Of a stretch of 64,000 nt of DNA, positions 43,685 through 58,600 are shown piece by piece (positions within the stretch are counted from its first letter, which is position 1; each line of letters opens with the position of its first letter). The position numbers and the translations under genes were made by a program. The notes beneath the pieces were generated by a model. It ran no database searches. It was not told the DNA's origin and saw only the letters and a list, made by a program, of their open reading frames with translations. The stretch comes from Kitagawia praeruptora (lineage: Eukaryota > Streptophyta > Magnoliopsida > Apiales > Apiaceae): contig CM075350.1 in NCBI GenBank assembly GCA_037693485.1, positions 122,076,001-122,140,000 of the forward strand, in the 5' to 3' direction.

Positions 43685-46600
43685 ATGGAAACTATCTCAC
43701 ATTCACTTCCAAGAAAAACTTACTGCGGCGGCACTGTAAAGACAGCATACGACGACGTTTTCACAGCTCGTCCGAAGCTTAAAGTTCCTACTCTCTCTCC
43801 TCGCGACGAAGATTACTCGGAGATTTTCGAAGTGTTTCACGCTTCCCGAGGCTCTTCTATTCCTGTACTTGATCTTCCTGCTGTTGAAGATGATGAAGAG
43901 ATTGATGTTAGTTTTGATGTTCGGAGCTCCGGATTCGACTACTCCGAAGTTTTCGGATGCTCTAACGGTTTCGATTTCGCGGTGTCGTATGAGCAATTGT
44001 TTGAGCAAGTGAAAGCTGCTGATGATTCTTCTAATGAGGCTTGGTATGCTATTTGCTTTACTAATCTTTCTTCTTAATTTTGTTTTATTTTCCGTATTTT
44101 TTTTTTGCTAACCGAATGTACTTGCTACGATGCTAATTGCACATATAAATTCGCCTTCTATGGAGAACATTTTTTAGTGGGAGAACAAAAGAGGGCTGAA
44201 CAATGTAATGCGAAAAGTGTAGTAAACGTATGTGCGGAACAATTGTTCTCGTTGTTTTCGTGAGGTTATGTGCCTTCTTTAGCCAGTTTTAACTAGGACA
44301 TTATATATAGGTTTGTGTTTATCTCGTAAAGTTCATTTTCTGCAGTCTGACAATTGAAATAGCTGTTAGTTGTACATTGCTGTTAAATGGAATTGAGCTT
44401 CTACATAAGTTGTTGTAATTATATATCGACTGGATTAACCAGATTTTTTTGTATGATTCTTACTTGTTTTGTTATATGGTTTATTTAGGACATTCCGAAT
44501 TAATTTTGGCCTAGTTTTAGTCTCTGTTGTAATATTGCTAAGAACGGATAAAAATCACTATACAAAGTACATGAACTAACTACTTATCTGCAGTTATTGG
44601 GTACTTTGTTATGAAAATCAATGTTTTATTTCAAATGAGTTGTCAGCTCATTCTTCAGGCCAAACATGTAACAAGAAATATACATTAAGTTGTACTGAAC
44701 AATTATGATTGCGATATGCAGAATTTAGTAAGAAATACATCGTTATTTCAGTTTTGATGGTTGGCTATTATACATTGCTTGCTTGCTTATGTCTTTATTA
44801 TGTTAATCGTAACAGTGGTCTCATTGGAAAAGGGCAAGGCTGACTGACTGTCAATCTCATTCTTTTTTCTTATCATCAGGACTCCTGCTCAAAGTGAATC
44901 TCTCTCAGATGAATCAGATCCTTCTGGTTGCTCTGAAAAGAATCAAAGTTTGTCAAGTGGAGATGTACGCCATTCCTGTGATGATACCAAGCAGTTCAAT
45001 ATATCATATCACAAGGCTAATCCAAAAGGCAAGGATGATATTTTAGATGGGATGACACATGTTACTCAGTTAGATGCTATTCCTGGATATAGCATCATAA
45101 TTAATGACACCGCAGCGTCACAACATGTAGAAATCGAAAGTTCACCCTTGCACATTGAGAGGAATACAGATTGTGGCGGAGTAGGTATAGAAGGAAAACG
45201 ACTTGGGAAAACTGTGTCACAGCCCCCGATCAGTGACACTGGTTTACAGGGTGATAAAGTTGAAGCCAACCTTTTGATTCACAATGACAAATCCAGGTCT
45301 CCAGGGAAGGCATTTGTATCTGTGTCTGATGTAAGCTTAAGGACTCGGCCTTCTCACTTGCCACCCCCCTCCAGACCACCACCCTTGTTCTCTGACAGAG
45401 CCATGAATTCCAGTAGACTAAATTCAAAACTCAAAGCTTCGAAAAGTTATGTATTTGAAAGGAGAGATGCTGACTATTCACAACCTTACTTTGATGTGGA
45501 GATAGATGCAAGTTCGTCTGCTGCAGCATCTGCTGCGGCTATGAAAGATGCAGTGGAGAGAGCTCAGGAACAACTAAGTAATGCGAAAGAAATGATGGAG
45601 AAGAAGAAGGATGGTCTTCAAAATCGTATGAAATCACATGTGGAGAAGATAGGTCACAAGGGTGAAAAGAACATCAAGTTTGATATATTGAAAAGTTCTA
45701 AAGGTGATAAATTTTCTCGCAAATATGAAAGAGAAGGCAGTGAAATGAAAGGCTATGCAAAAGAAGATAAGAAAAAGGCGAGGAACGCGGTGCATGTTAC
45801 TTCAAGTGCAACAGAAGGAAAAGACGATATATGCAGTGAACAGGGGGAAGAAAGTACACAATCTCAAGTAGCAGATAAAATTGAAGGAACTGTTGCATGG
45901 AAAGAAGCAACACAATTTTATGAATTGGTCGAAGAAAAGAATGTAAGTGAGGCATATAAAATATCAGATCAATCAGCATCTAGTGATTGTGGAGTGGATA
46001 ACACAGGTATTGCAGCTGTGGTTGAGATTGAAGAAAATCATATGCAAACAAAAGTAGCCACGGTGGACCATGAATGTCAAGAAATTGGGGAGAAATTTGA
46101 AGTGTTTAAGGGCGGTCTTGAGGAGGTTAAAATAATAGCAGCCCAAGGATCAGTTTGGCAGGAAGAGCATCAGAAGGAATCAACATTGGCTCAGATGGGT
46201 TGTGACTCGCAAGATATGGACAAGATAACCAGAGTGACTTTGCAACCTGGAGAAACAGAGGATAAAGGAAGCTTGGTTGATAAATTTGAGAATGATGATA
46301 TCCCGACAGAAGATCAGTTAAAAGAGAGTGAGGTGATATTTACACAGAAACCTAAGGGGGTTAATGAAAGAGATGAACATGTAATCAGAATCAAGGAAGC
46401 TCCTGAAGGGAAAGGTAGTGGAATGGAAAGAAAAGCATCTCTTGACAGCAATGAATATATAATAAATTTCAGCACAGATGTTAAGCAAGAGAGGGATGGA
46501 GGAAAATTAAATGAGGCTCCAAGGCAGAGTGCCAATGATAAGCCGGAAAAAGAAGCTTGTGAAAGACAAGTAAACGAGAGTAAACATATGAAGACTTGTG

Positions 46601-49600
46601 AAATGGGACAATATAAGGAAAAACGGGATGAAGTTGCTGAGTGTAATGGGAAAACAAATCAATTAAGAGAGATTTCTGAGCAAGAAGAAAGCAAGAAAGA
46701 ACAGAACTGTGTTTGTGAAGCAGAAAAGAATGAGAAGGGTTCAAAGATGGCAATTGAGCAGAGGCAGAATACCGAAAGAAAAAAGAGGGCTTCTGTAAAA
46801 GTGGCAAGTGAGGAGAGACCAAATGATGTCATTGAACCAGATGAGAACGAGAAGAGACTCAAAGAGGCCTGGGAGAACAAAGAAAAATGGAAAAGATCAC
46901 GTGAGGCTCGAGAAAGTGAGAAGAGGGTTGAATTATTGTTTAAAGAGGACGATATCATGAATATATCGAGTGAAGCCAATGTGTGGATCAAAGAAGAGGG
47001 GAAAGGTGAAGGATTTAATGAACAAGACAGTGTTCAGGAGCAACTTAAGAGGGCAGTGAGCGATAGAAAACTAAATTCCAACCAAGGAAACTTTACAACT
47101 ACGGAGGAACTTAAGACATATGATGGAGGAAACTGGAAAACTCATGAGCCTTGTCTGTGTGAAGAAATTGAAAGCTTAAAAATGGATCACACAACTCATG
47201 AAAGAGAAATTGAAGTGAAGACTGAGCCACAAGAAGCAAATATTAACTCATATGACATGGATCAACATAAAAATGACAAAAACAAAGATGAACCACTGTG
47301 TCAGACTGGCGTCGTGGATACATGTAATGAAGATGACATTGATGTAATAGGAATACATATTAATAAAACTAGTGGAACTTTTGAAATGGCTACTGATATT
47401 GAGAATGCAAACAATTTAACTCATACGCGGAAAGAAGGAAGGAAGAACTTTGAAAGAATGCAATCTGCTTTTAACCAGGAAGAAAACAAGGATAAATTGA
47501 CTGCATCTCAAGTGGTACAGGAGTCCGTCGAAAATGAAAGAAAACCAGGTAATGTTCTGCCAGCTCAAAAGTTTACTAGCCAAAACCCAGAGGTAGACGA
47601 AACAAGTTTCCGGAAGAAGACTGTAATAGAAGACAGAGAGAAGAAAGAGAGATTAAAAAAGGAAAGAGATCTGGAAAATGATTTCTTAAGAAAGATAGAA
47701 GAAGAGAAAGAGAGAGAAAGAGAAAGAGAAAAGGATCGTATGGGTGTTGATACAGCTACTCGTGAAGCTTGTGAAAGGGCATTTGCTGATACTAGGGAAA
47801 GGGCAGAAAGGGCAGCAGTTGAGAGAGCAACTGCTGAAGTTCGACAAAGAGCACTGGCAGAAGCCCGGGAAAGATTAGAGAAGGCATCTGCCGAGGCTAG
47901 GGAGAGGCTAATTGCTGACAAGGCTTTAGATGCGAGGCTCAGGGCAGAGCGTGCTGCAGTAGAAAGAGCAACTGCCGAGGCTCGAGAGCGTGCTATTGAA
48001 AAAGCAAAGGCGGAGAAGGCTTCTTATGAGGCACGTGACCGAGTCGAGAGACCCGTGACTGACAAATTTTCTGCTTATTCCCGGAATGGTGGATTCAGAC
48101 ATAGCTCTTCGTCCAGTGTGAGTTAATTTTTTTAGTGTTGTGACTGTTATCTTTACATGCCTGAAAGCCTACTAAATATAATTCAAACATGTCAGGATCT
48201 TCAGAACCTACAACATCAGAGCTTGGGGCCGTCCCGTGATTTGAAACATTCACACTCTTCAGTTTCTAGTGGTATGTGATATTTGAAATACTAATTTTAT
48301 TGTTTGGCAGATTTATTTTTGTTAGGGCTACTTATTAACAGCGTATAACAATCTTGAGGTTGCTATCATACTTAACCCCTATATAAACGGGGCAAAAATA
48401 GAATCCTCGTCACTACCCCATTACCCATTTAGACGACGGGGGTAGCCCCATTAGGATTAGGTTAGGAGATGATTCCCCAACTTTCTTACCCATTGAGGAA
48501 CCTACTAATTATCCTTGCCGATTTGTAAAGTTCATATTTTTTCTGTCTCTGTTGTGAAGTAAGAATTAAATAATACATTCCCATTTAGAAACCTACTAAT
48601 TATCCCTGCCCGATTGTAAAGTTCAAAATTTATTCTGCCTGTGTCATGAAGTAAGAGTTAAATAATACTTTTGTCATACTCGGGGGCGAAAAGGCATGGT
48701 TTGATATTGAGGCTTTATGGGTCCATCGTTGTATACTTTAAGGGCGAAAATGTCCTTAAATTTTTAACAAAGCAAAATGTCCCATTCACCCCTCCCGATT
48801 TGTACCGTTATGTACTCTGTCCTGGTATAAGGGTCAAGAGGTGTATAACTCATACCTTGGGGCGAAAAGGTACAAGTTTATACTTAAAGGCTTGATGGGT
48901 CCAACGTTACATACTTTTAAGGGACAAAAGATTATTAAGCGTAAATGTTTTCCAAACTTTGCAGGACTTGAAGGTGAATCAGCTCAGAGGTGTAAAGCTC
49001 GGTTAGAGAGATATCAGAGAACAGCTGAGCGTGCTGTATGTCCTTATTATTAATAGTTTTTTTTGTTGCTTACCTTACATTGGCAAGCTTAACCTTATTG
49101 TACATGACAACAAATCAGGCAAAAGCTCTGGCTGAGAAGAATATGCGCGATCTTATTGCTCAAAAAGAGCAAACAGAGAGAAATGTATGTATTTTGCACC
49201 CGTATAATTGAGTTTCTTATGCGTATATATTTCTGACTCTTACTTCTCATCTTTTTGGCCATGCAGAGACTAGCAGAATCCCTGGATGCTGATGTCAAAC
49301 GATGGTCAAGTGGAAAAGAAGGGAATTTGCGTGCTTTGCTTTCAACATTACAATATGTATGGTCAATTCCTGCTATACCTTATGAAGTACATTTTCCTGC
49401 TTACACATTTAACTGTACTCTGGGAGAGGAACCTTCCACAATTGCTAATTGTCTTTTGTGTTTTACATGGGCTCAATGTGACATTAACTGTTATTGCTAG
49501 GATATTCGTATAGATACAGTATTTACAGGCTGGCAAAAGTAAGATTCGACTTAATAGTTGCTCACAGAAGTAAGGAGTTCAGAACTTTCCTCCACTGGTT

Positions 49601-52600
49601 CCTGGGTTCCTGTTGAGGGTTTTTACGTTATTAATCAAACTAACTTGCATCTCACAGCGTATGTAGTATGTTAATATGTTTAAAAGCTACTATCCAAGAG
49701 TATATAGTGAAATGATAAATTGCTAGTGACTGAGTAGTGCAAGACCAAAAGAGCACTTTGCTTATGAGATGATAATTGACATCCCTCACAGGCCACAGTT
49801 TAGAGGCTGACTATATAGTCTGAATGTAATTACCTAGCAAAGAAAAAGAAAGAATGTAATAAACTGATACGAATTGAAACAAACAACGGATAATTTAACT
49901 TAAATACGATGAACACTATCTCCACTTTAATGTCTTACAGACTGAAATCGGAATAACAAGATGCAGAACATTCGAGAGGTTCGCACTCTCCTCTAAACAA
50001 AAGACAACTTAACAAAATATCTCCATAAGAAAAACCCTAGCCTCCTTCCTCTTTTTCCTTTTATTCTCCTTCTTCGTGATTTACCCTTTTGCCCCTGACT
50101 TTAGTGTGCAGTCTCTGTTTTACCCTGTTCTCCTGTAAAGACTTGTTTGCCCTTCTTCTTTTTCCTCGTATACTTGATCAGCTCTTTGGTCCCATGCATT
50201 ACATTACCCGGGGCCCAAAGTTTTACCGTGTCCTCAAGGTGGAGCCTCAATAGCTGTTGCCTCCTCCCAGGTGGCTTCGAACAGTGGCAAACCTTTCCAT
50301 TTCAGCAATACTTCCACCCTTTGCTGCAGTTGACGAACATCCAACACTGTTTCCGGTTCTACTACTAGCTCCAAATCTGATGTTAACTGAGAAGGAATGG
50401 TGGGGGAAGACGGACGTGGACCATTGGCTAACTTCAACTGAGAAATGTGGAACACAGGGTGTATTTTGCTAGACTCTGGTAGCTGCAGTCGATAGGCGAC
50501 CTGGCCAATTCGTTGGAGAATTTCAAAAGGCCCGTAATATTTGGCTTCTAGCTTCTCATATGGCCTTTGTGCTAGTGAGCGTTGGCGATACGGTTGCAGC
50601 TTCACATAGACCCTTTGACCCACCTCAAACTGTTCCTCTCGACGTTTTTTATCTGCATTACTTTTCATCTTCTGTTGAGCCCTTAGCAACTGAACCCTTA
50701 GTTCATCTAAGATAATGTCCCTCTCCTGCAATATTTCGTCAACACTGTCAACTGGTGTTTGCCCCCTGCTAACACGATTAACTACAGGAGGATCCCTGCC
50801 ATACAGAATTTTGAACGGAGTGTACTTAGTAGTCATGTGTGGAGATGTATTGTACGAAAACTCTGCCCAATGAAGCCACTTAGCCCACGACTTCGGTTTA
50901 TTCCCCACAAAACAGCGTAAATACGTTTCCAAAAATTTGTTTACTATTTCCGTCTGGCCATCCGTTTGAGGGTGGTAGGCGGTGCTCCTTTTCAACGTAG
51001 TCCCTTGGAGACGGAACAGCTCTTTCCAAAAACTACTGAGAAAAATTCGATCTCGGTCCGACACAATTGACACCGGGAACCCGTGCAACCTGACTATATC
51101 CTTCATGAATACATTAGCAACTGTTAAGGCTGTAAACGGGTGTCGTAACGCTATAAAATGCCCATATTTGGAGAATCTGTCAACCACGACTAAAATCGTA
51201 TCAACTCCATTAGATACCGGCAGCCCTTCAATAAAATCCAGAGATATGTCCTCCCAAACCCGTAATGGTGGTGGTAACGGCTGCAATAAGCCAGCAGGAG
51301 CTTGTTGAGAAAATTTCTGTCTTTGACATACTTCACACTGCTGTACAAATAGGGCTACGTCCTTCCTCATCCCTACCCAAAACCATTCTGGAGCCAATCA
51401 TAAGTACGTTTTGACATCTCCGGCATGCCCCCCTATGGGTGATCCATGATACAGTTGCAGCAGTTCAGAGGTGAGGACAGAAGTGCGTGGAATCACAAAA
51501 CGGTTCTTATACAGCAATTTACCCTCATAAATGGTGAACCCTTCGTGAACCTTGGTGCCTGTCGTGATCTCTTCACGAATTTGTTGTAACAACGCATCAT
51601 TGCTGATTTCTGCGTCCAACTTGGTCCAATCCACTTCAGAAACTGAAAGCAATGCTTTAAACTCAATATATTCCCCATCTTTTCTTGACAAAGCGTCTGC
51701 AACGCGATTAGAAATGCCTGGCTTGAACTGTATGTCAAACGAGAAACCCATTAGTTTACTAACCCACCTTTGGTACTCAATGCCAATCTCTCGTTGTTGC
51801 ATGATAAACCGCATACTTTGCTGATCGGTCTTAACTAAGAAATGTCTTCCCAGTAGATAAAAACGCCACTTCTGCATTGCTAAACATATCACCATCAATT
51901 CCTTTTCATAAATAGATTTTAACTGTGCTTTCGGGCCTAAAACTTTGCTAAAAAATGCCACTGGCCGATTTTCCTGCATTAACACGGCCCCCAACCCAAA
52001 ACCTGAGGCGTCGGTCTCGATAACAAACTGTTTATTAAAATCAGGTAGTACCAGAACCGGTGGGCTGACCATGGCCTGTTTTAATTCATTAAAAGCAACA
52101 GTGGCTGCATCGGACCACCCAAACGCATCCTTTTTTAACTGGTCTGTTAACGGATGAGCGATGTGGGCATATTTAGACACGAATTTCCGGTAGTAACCTG
52201 TTAAGCCTAAGAACCCCCTGAGTTCCTTTAAATTTCGAGGCTGCCTCCAGTCAAGTATGGCCCTAATTTTGTCCATATCAACTGCTACCCCCTGAGCAGA
52301 AATGACACGTCCTAATAGGCTACCTCTGTTCGCCCAAAGTCACATTTCTTCCTATTCACCACGAGGTTGTTGTGCTTTAATGTCTCAAACACCTGCTGCA
52401 TATGTTGTTTGTGTTCCTCTATATTTTTGCTATAGACGAGTATATCGTCGAAGAACACTAGCACGAAGCGCCTCAGAAATGGGCGAAAGACATCGTTCAT
52501 GAGAGATTGAAATGTTGCCGGACCATTCATCATTCCAAAAGGTAGCACCAGAAATTCGTAATGACCGTCGTGTGTCCTAAAAGCGGTTTTATGAGTGTCT

Positions 52601-55600
52601 TGAGGACACACCCGGATCTGATGGTACCCGGCCTTAAGATCAAGCTTTGAAAACACCGTAGCTCCATTCAGCTCATCAAGTAACTCGTCAATGACCGGTA
52701 TAGGATACTTATCGAGCACGGTCTCCTTATTAAGGGCCCGATAATCCACACAAAAACGCCAAGACCCATCCCGTTTTTTCACTAACAGCACCGGGCTAGA
52801 AAACGGGCTACAAGATGGTTTAATGATCCCCTCAGCCAACATCTCCTTGATTAACCGTTCTATTTCGTCTTTTTGGCATTGTGGATATCTGTACGGCCGG
52901 ACTCCCACGGGATTGGCCCCTTCTTTGAGCACTATAGCATGTTCATGGCCTCGAATGGGAGGCAGACCCTTAGGCATCTCGAGTACAGTAGCATACTGCT
53001 CAATCACTCCCTGTAAGAATGTTGGCACTTTCACTTTATTTATTTCCTCACACACTGCTGGTGTCTCTACCTTTTCCACCAAATTCAGTTCCACATAATA
53101 GCCTTGTTTCTCCTTCTGTAACACCTTGATCATGGCTTTAAGTGAAATTCTCGAGCGAACCAAAGTCAATGTAATGGTACGACCATCCACCACAAACTGC
53201 ATTACCTGCGTTTTTCAATTATTCACTACCGTCCCCAACGTCTTCAACCACTGTATGCCCAATATAATATCTGAATTACCAAGTTCAAGTGGCAGCATAT
53301 CTATAGTAATCTCCACCTTATCAGCCAAAGTTAACTCCACACCCTGACATAATCCCTTCCCCCTAATTGCCTCTCCGTTACCTAGGGACACACCAAATCC
53401 TCCCACATCAGCCACAGGAATATCCAACTCCTCTACTACCCGCAGCGAAATGAAATTATGCGTAGCACCTGGATCAATCATTACAACTACTTCCCTATTC
53501 TTCACCCTCCCTCGCAATTTCATCGTTTTAGGGTTCGACAGGCCAATAACAGAGTTTAATGACACTTCAGGTTGTAAAGTTCCCTCAGTAGTAATTTCCT
53601 CAGTAGGTGACAAAGGAGGGTCGCTGCCAGAGTACTCAGTTGTCCCATCTTCCTCCTCCTCAATTAGTAACACGCTGAGTTCTCTTTTTTTACACCGATG
53701 ACCGATGGACCATTTTTCATCACATCGGAAACAGAGTCCCTTGGACCTTTTTTCTTGCAATTCCTTGTCTGTTAACCTCCTCATCTCACCCCCTGTCTTA
53801 CTTGTAGTCATCTGCCCTGTTAACTTTGGTGAACTCACTGATCCCTGAGACTCCCCTGATTGTGATATATAACTCCGGGTAGGACTAGTTTGCGAGCTAT
53901 ACACTGTAGACCCTCCATGACTTGGGTATTTAAACGAGCTTGCTGAAAACGTGCTACTTCTGAAACTTCCCATTCCCACTTTCTTCACTGCGTTTCGTTC
54001 CTCGACCCTTAACGCTAGCTCCATAGCTTGTTCAAGGCTTATAGGATTAAGAAGCCTCACTTCTACTCGAATGTCGTCCTTTCATCCATTCAAAAACTGT
54101 CCAAGTAAGATATCTTCTGTGATTCTAGCTAATGGAGCAGCCGTTTCAATAAACTTCCTGCGGTATTCTGTGACTGTTGTAGTCTGCGACGTAGCCAACC
54201 ACTGCTCACACAGAGAACCACCACTAGAGGGCCTGAATTGCTTTAACATGAACATTTTCAATTCATCCCACCGTCGTATAGGTCGCCTGTTGTTTTCCCA
54301 TTGGAACCACCTCAAAGCATCACCCTCCAAGGCGTCCACTACTAGGGCTGTAATCCGAGTCGAGTGGCTCGCGAGCGGCTCGAGCTCGAACTCGTTTAGC
54401 AAGACCCGGCTCGGCTCGAACTCGTAAACGAGTCGAGCTCGAACACGATTTCCAGCTCGTTTATATAAACGAGCCGGACCGGGTATGTGCCGAACTCGAA
54501 TGAAACTCGGCTCGAAAACAAAAACTCGACCCGGCTCGAGCTCGTTTATAAAGCTCGTTAATTCACTGCTATATCAGACTATCAGTACTAGAATTCACAC
54601 ACGGACAACATCAACACACCCGCATCAACAGTTCCGTTTCTCCTGTTCCGACCATCGGCGATTCATCGTTAATAACACCCACAAGGCCCACAACCCAAAC
54701 AACCACCAAAACACCACAACTCATTAATAACCCCTCCGATCTACAACCTTCGCCCCACAGAAACATCAAAAACACCATAAGAATCAAGAGCCGAATAAAA
54801 AAAATAAAATCGCCCGAAATTCAAGTTTTTTAAAATCGATTTCTGATGGTATGGTTGTGTAGATGATGATGAGAGGATCGATTTGGATACATATATGTTA
54901 GGGTTTTGATGTCAAAATCATGTAGAAAAATGAGTTTGATTATTATAATATATATGTGTTCTTCAGGAGAGAGAGTGATATCTGAGAGAAATTATTGAGA
55001 GAGAGACGCAGGTGGGAGAAGTGATGAAAATGGGAAAAAACTGATAAATTATGTATTTATATATTCTGTATTTCTGATTAAATAAATGAGTTAATCCAAC
55101 CACTTGGGCAACATGACAAGCTAAGTAATATACTTATCTTCTTCCTGATTTAATAAAACAAAGGAAATAATATTCGAATTATTATTAATAAATAATATTA
55201 ATAAATAATATTTGAAAGTAGCAGAATTTAATAAATATTCGAAATTAGCAGAATTTAATAAATATTTGAAATATTCAAAAAAAGACAAATATTCAAATAA
55301 TATTATAAACATTTATTTACAATATTATAAATAAATAAAAAATAAAAAAAAAACATTTATTTATTTTGTGTCAAGATATATCTAATTAAATGATATTCCT
55401 AAATTTTCAAAAAATAAAAAATTAATTTGGTTGAAGAACTTAATATAACACTACTATATTGTCTAGTACTTGTAACTAGTGCTTCATCCCAAATTATTTT
55501 TTCTATTTTTTTAAAAATATTTCTCGACGATCCAACCGTAAGGATGTCAAGATATATCTAATTAAATGATATTCCCAAATTTTTAAAAAATAAAAAATTA

Positions 55601-58600
55601 ATTTGGTTGGAGATCTTAATATAACACTACTGTATTGTCTAGTACTCGTAACTAGTGCTTCGTCCCAAATTATTGTTTCTGTTTTTTTAAAAATATTTCT
55701 CGACGATCCAACCGTACGGATGTCAAGATATATCTAATTAAATGATATTCCCAAATTTTCAAAAAATAAAAAATTAATTTGGTTGTAGATCTTAATAGAA
55801 CACTACTATATTGTCTAGTGCTTCGTCCCAAATTATTGTTTCTATTTTTTTAAAAACATTTTTCGACGATCCGACCGTACGGATGTAAAGATATATCTAA
55901 TTAAATGATATTCCCAAATTTTCAAAAAATAAAAAATTAATTTGGTTGGAGATCTTAATAGAACACTACTATATTGTCTAGTACTCGTAACTAGTGCTTC
56001 GTCCCAAATTATTGTTTCTATTTTTTTAAAAATATTTCTCGACGATCCAACCGTACGGATGTCAAGATATATCTAATTAAATGATATTCCCAAATTTTGA
56101 AAAAATAAAAAATTAATTTGGTTGGAGATTTTAACAAACAAAATAAGTAATTTTCAGAAACTCGTTAGGCTCGTTTAACAGCTCGTTAGGCTCGGCTCGT
56201 ATAACAAAAACTCGACCCGACTCGTATAACAGAAACTCGACTCGACTTGTGAGGGGTTCGCGAGTAGCTCGACCCGACTCGTATAACAAACGAGCCGAGT
56301 TCGGCGGGGATTTTCGGCTCATTTAATAAACGAACCCGGCTCGACTCATCAGAAAAAGCTCGGCTCGATTTAAAGCTCTGCTCGAACTCGCCCGGCTCGA
56401 CTCGAATTACAGCCCTAACCACTACTGCTTCTAACTTTTCCGCCTCTGTTAACCTATAAAATGAAAAATATCTCTCAATTCTCAGAATCCACCCATCTGG
56501 ATCAGTACCTTCAAACACATGCATATCAAGTTTGCGGTAACGCCATCCACCCACGCCTCCAGTACCAACAGTCCCCATACTTCCAATACCCCCAGTTCCC
56601 AATCCATTCATACCCGCAGCTCCCGTTCCCCCAACAACTCCCGTCCCTAAACAACCCACACCGAATGTACCTGATCCACCCACTCCACCAAAACTTCCAT
56701 ATCCACCCCCATCAAACACTTGCCCACTACCCCCAACGCCATGGTGTCCACCAAGCCCCCCTTGATCGAGACTCTCACTACCCATCAACACGGCCATAGA
56801 GCTAGGAGTTGTAGCACTCTTGTTAACACTAACCTCATGTGGCATCGGAACTGTCACGTGCCCCGCTTGCATCCCCGTCACTGTTGAACGCATCTCCGCC
56901 TGAAAACTCAATTGATCATTCTTCATTGAGTTGAGTACAGACTCATGGTAATCACGAGTTCGCTGTACTCGTCCCTCCAATCTCCCCGCTAACGCCTCCA
57001 GATCTGCGCACAACTGTTTCGTTGCCTTAGCTTGACCTTCGATTAACATCTCAGACGAGTGGTGCATCGCTTCCACTGCCTTCGACACCATCTCTGTTAT
57101 CGTACCCTCCAGATCTGAAAGTTTCTCTTCGATTTGTTTAACCCGCTGTGCTACTGTTGGAGGCCCCATTTCCGATCGAGTGCTCTGATACCACTTGTAA
57201 TAAACTGATACGAATTGAAACAAACAACGGATAATTTAACTTAAATACGATGAACACTATCTCCACTAATGTCTTACAGACTGAAATCGGAATAACAAGA
57301 TGCAGAACATTCGAGAGGTTCGCACTCTCCTCTAAACAAAAGACAACTTAACAAAATATCTTCATAAGAAAAACCCTAGCCTCCTTCCTCTTTTTCCTTT
57401 TATTCTCCTTCGTGATTTACCCTTTTGCCCCTGACTTTAGTGTGCAGTCTCTGTTTTACCCTGTTCTCCTGTAAAGACTTGTTTGCCCTTCTTCTTTTTC
57501 CTCGTATACTTGATCAGCTCTTTGGTCCCCTGCATTACAAAGAAGTGTTTCTGACTATAGTTGATATCAGATAATCTGATGCTACTAGAATAGATAAAAT
57601 GTTACGTGGTTGACTCTGACAGCATCACTTTCTTCTAATTGAATTAACGAAAAGTCTGATTACTGAAGCTTTATGGAGAAGTACTCACTTGCGATCTATA
57701 TTAAACTAAGGCGGTGTTATTGATTTTTGTTTTTGAAAATAAAAACAAAAAACTGTTTTTTAGTTCTTAAAATCAATAGGTGTCTGGCAAATGTTTTTCA
57801 AAACGATCTTTAGAAAACAAAACCACTTTTTTGCTTGATACAACACAAAGTGTTATGATGCAAGAAGTTGAATTGTCGTAATAGTGGAGAGGAAGGTTGA
57901 AGAAATATATTGAGAGAGTTTCAGATGTAGAAAATAATATTTTATTTTCTGAAAACAACATCTTTTATGTTTTTATTTCTGTTTCTTTTTTAACTATGTA
58001 TTTTGAAAACTGCTTACAGAAAAGAGGACAAGGACCTTATTTGTTTTTTATGTATGATTTTCTCTTTTTTTTTTAAAACAAGATTCTGTTTTTTAGTTAT
58101 GTACCTAAACATGCTATAATTTTTAATGTACTTGTAAGAAAATAAGTAGTTTTTACTTTTGAGTCTGGAAGATGGAGTATTTTATTTTTGGCAGGTACAG
58201 AAACATGTAATGAAAATGAGCAGTATAAGTACTCCTTGATGCAACTCAATTTGAAGTTTGAACACTTTTTCTGTCGTATGCAATGACGTGTCACTCCTTA
58301 AGTAAAAGCTTAGACGGAATAGATACTAATGTTTTCTTACAATTCGTTACAAAAATCAACTGGCAGATTCTGGGGCCCAATAGCGGTTGGCAACCCATAC
58401 CATTAACTGATGTTATAACTGCTGCTGCTGTAAAGAAAGCTTACAGGAAAGCCACTCTTTGTGTTCACCCTGACAAATTACAACAACGGGGTGCCAGTAT
58501 TCATCAAAAGTACACATGTGAAAAGGTGTTTGATCTTCTCAAGGTAAGATTGCTCGTCTTCTATCCAATGTACAAGTTTTCTTTTGCTATACCATTACAC

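Larger units (their letters stand above)
53215..57169 (-). pseudogene. Gypsy gag-protease, split by a hAT insertion
   Basis: Gag starts MGPPTVAQRVKQIEEKLSDL at 57169, with a coiled coil and a Gly-rich stretch, then the capsid start YRKLDMHVFEGTDPDGWILR. At 56418 the hAT element cuts in. The frame resumes in phase at about 54334 (ALEGDALRWFQWENNRRP), hits a TGA at 54084-54082, continues through a zinc knuckle (GLCFRCDEKWSIGHRC) and the protease site VVMIDPGATHNFIS, and stops at a TGA at 53217-53215 that replaces a Trp-like position. RT follows in the same frame. Confidence 0.92.
49855..57539 (-). mobile_element. Chromovirus-type Ty3/gypsy element in intron 6 of AUL1
   Basis: LTRs at 49855-50203 and 57196-57539 begin TGTAATAAACTG and end GCATTACA. 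AAGAA at 49850-49854 and 57540-57544 is the 5-bp target duplication. Order on the minus strand is 5' LTR, initiator-Met primer-binding site, gag, protease, RT, RNase H, integrase with a C-terminal chromodomain-like tail, 3' LTR. The LTRs differ by two substitutions and two small indels (2 and 3 bp). Pol has three in-frame stops and one 1-base deletion, and gag is interrupted by a hAT element. It lies antisense to its host gene. Confidence 0.96.

Noticed and set aside
44044..44879. Alternative reading in which AUL1 starts at the ATG at 44950
   Set aside because: Exon 1 at 43685-44043 has conserved DYSEIF-type motifs and joins exon 2 in phase, so the upstream start is preferred.
57715..58090. 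T-rich stretch starting GGCGGTGTTATTGATTTTTG, possible MITE
   Set aside because: No convincing second terminal repeat.
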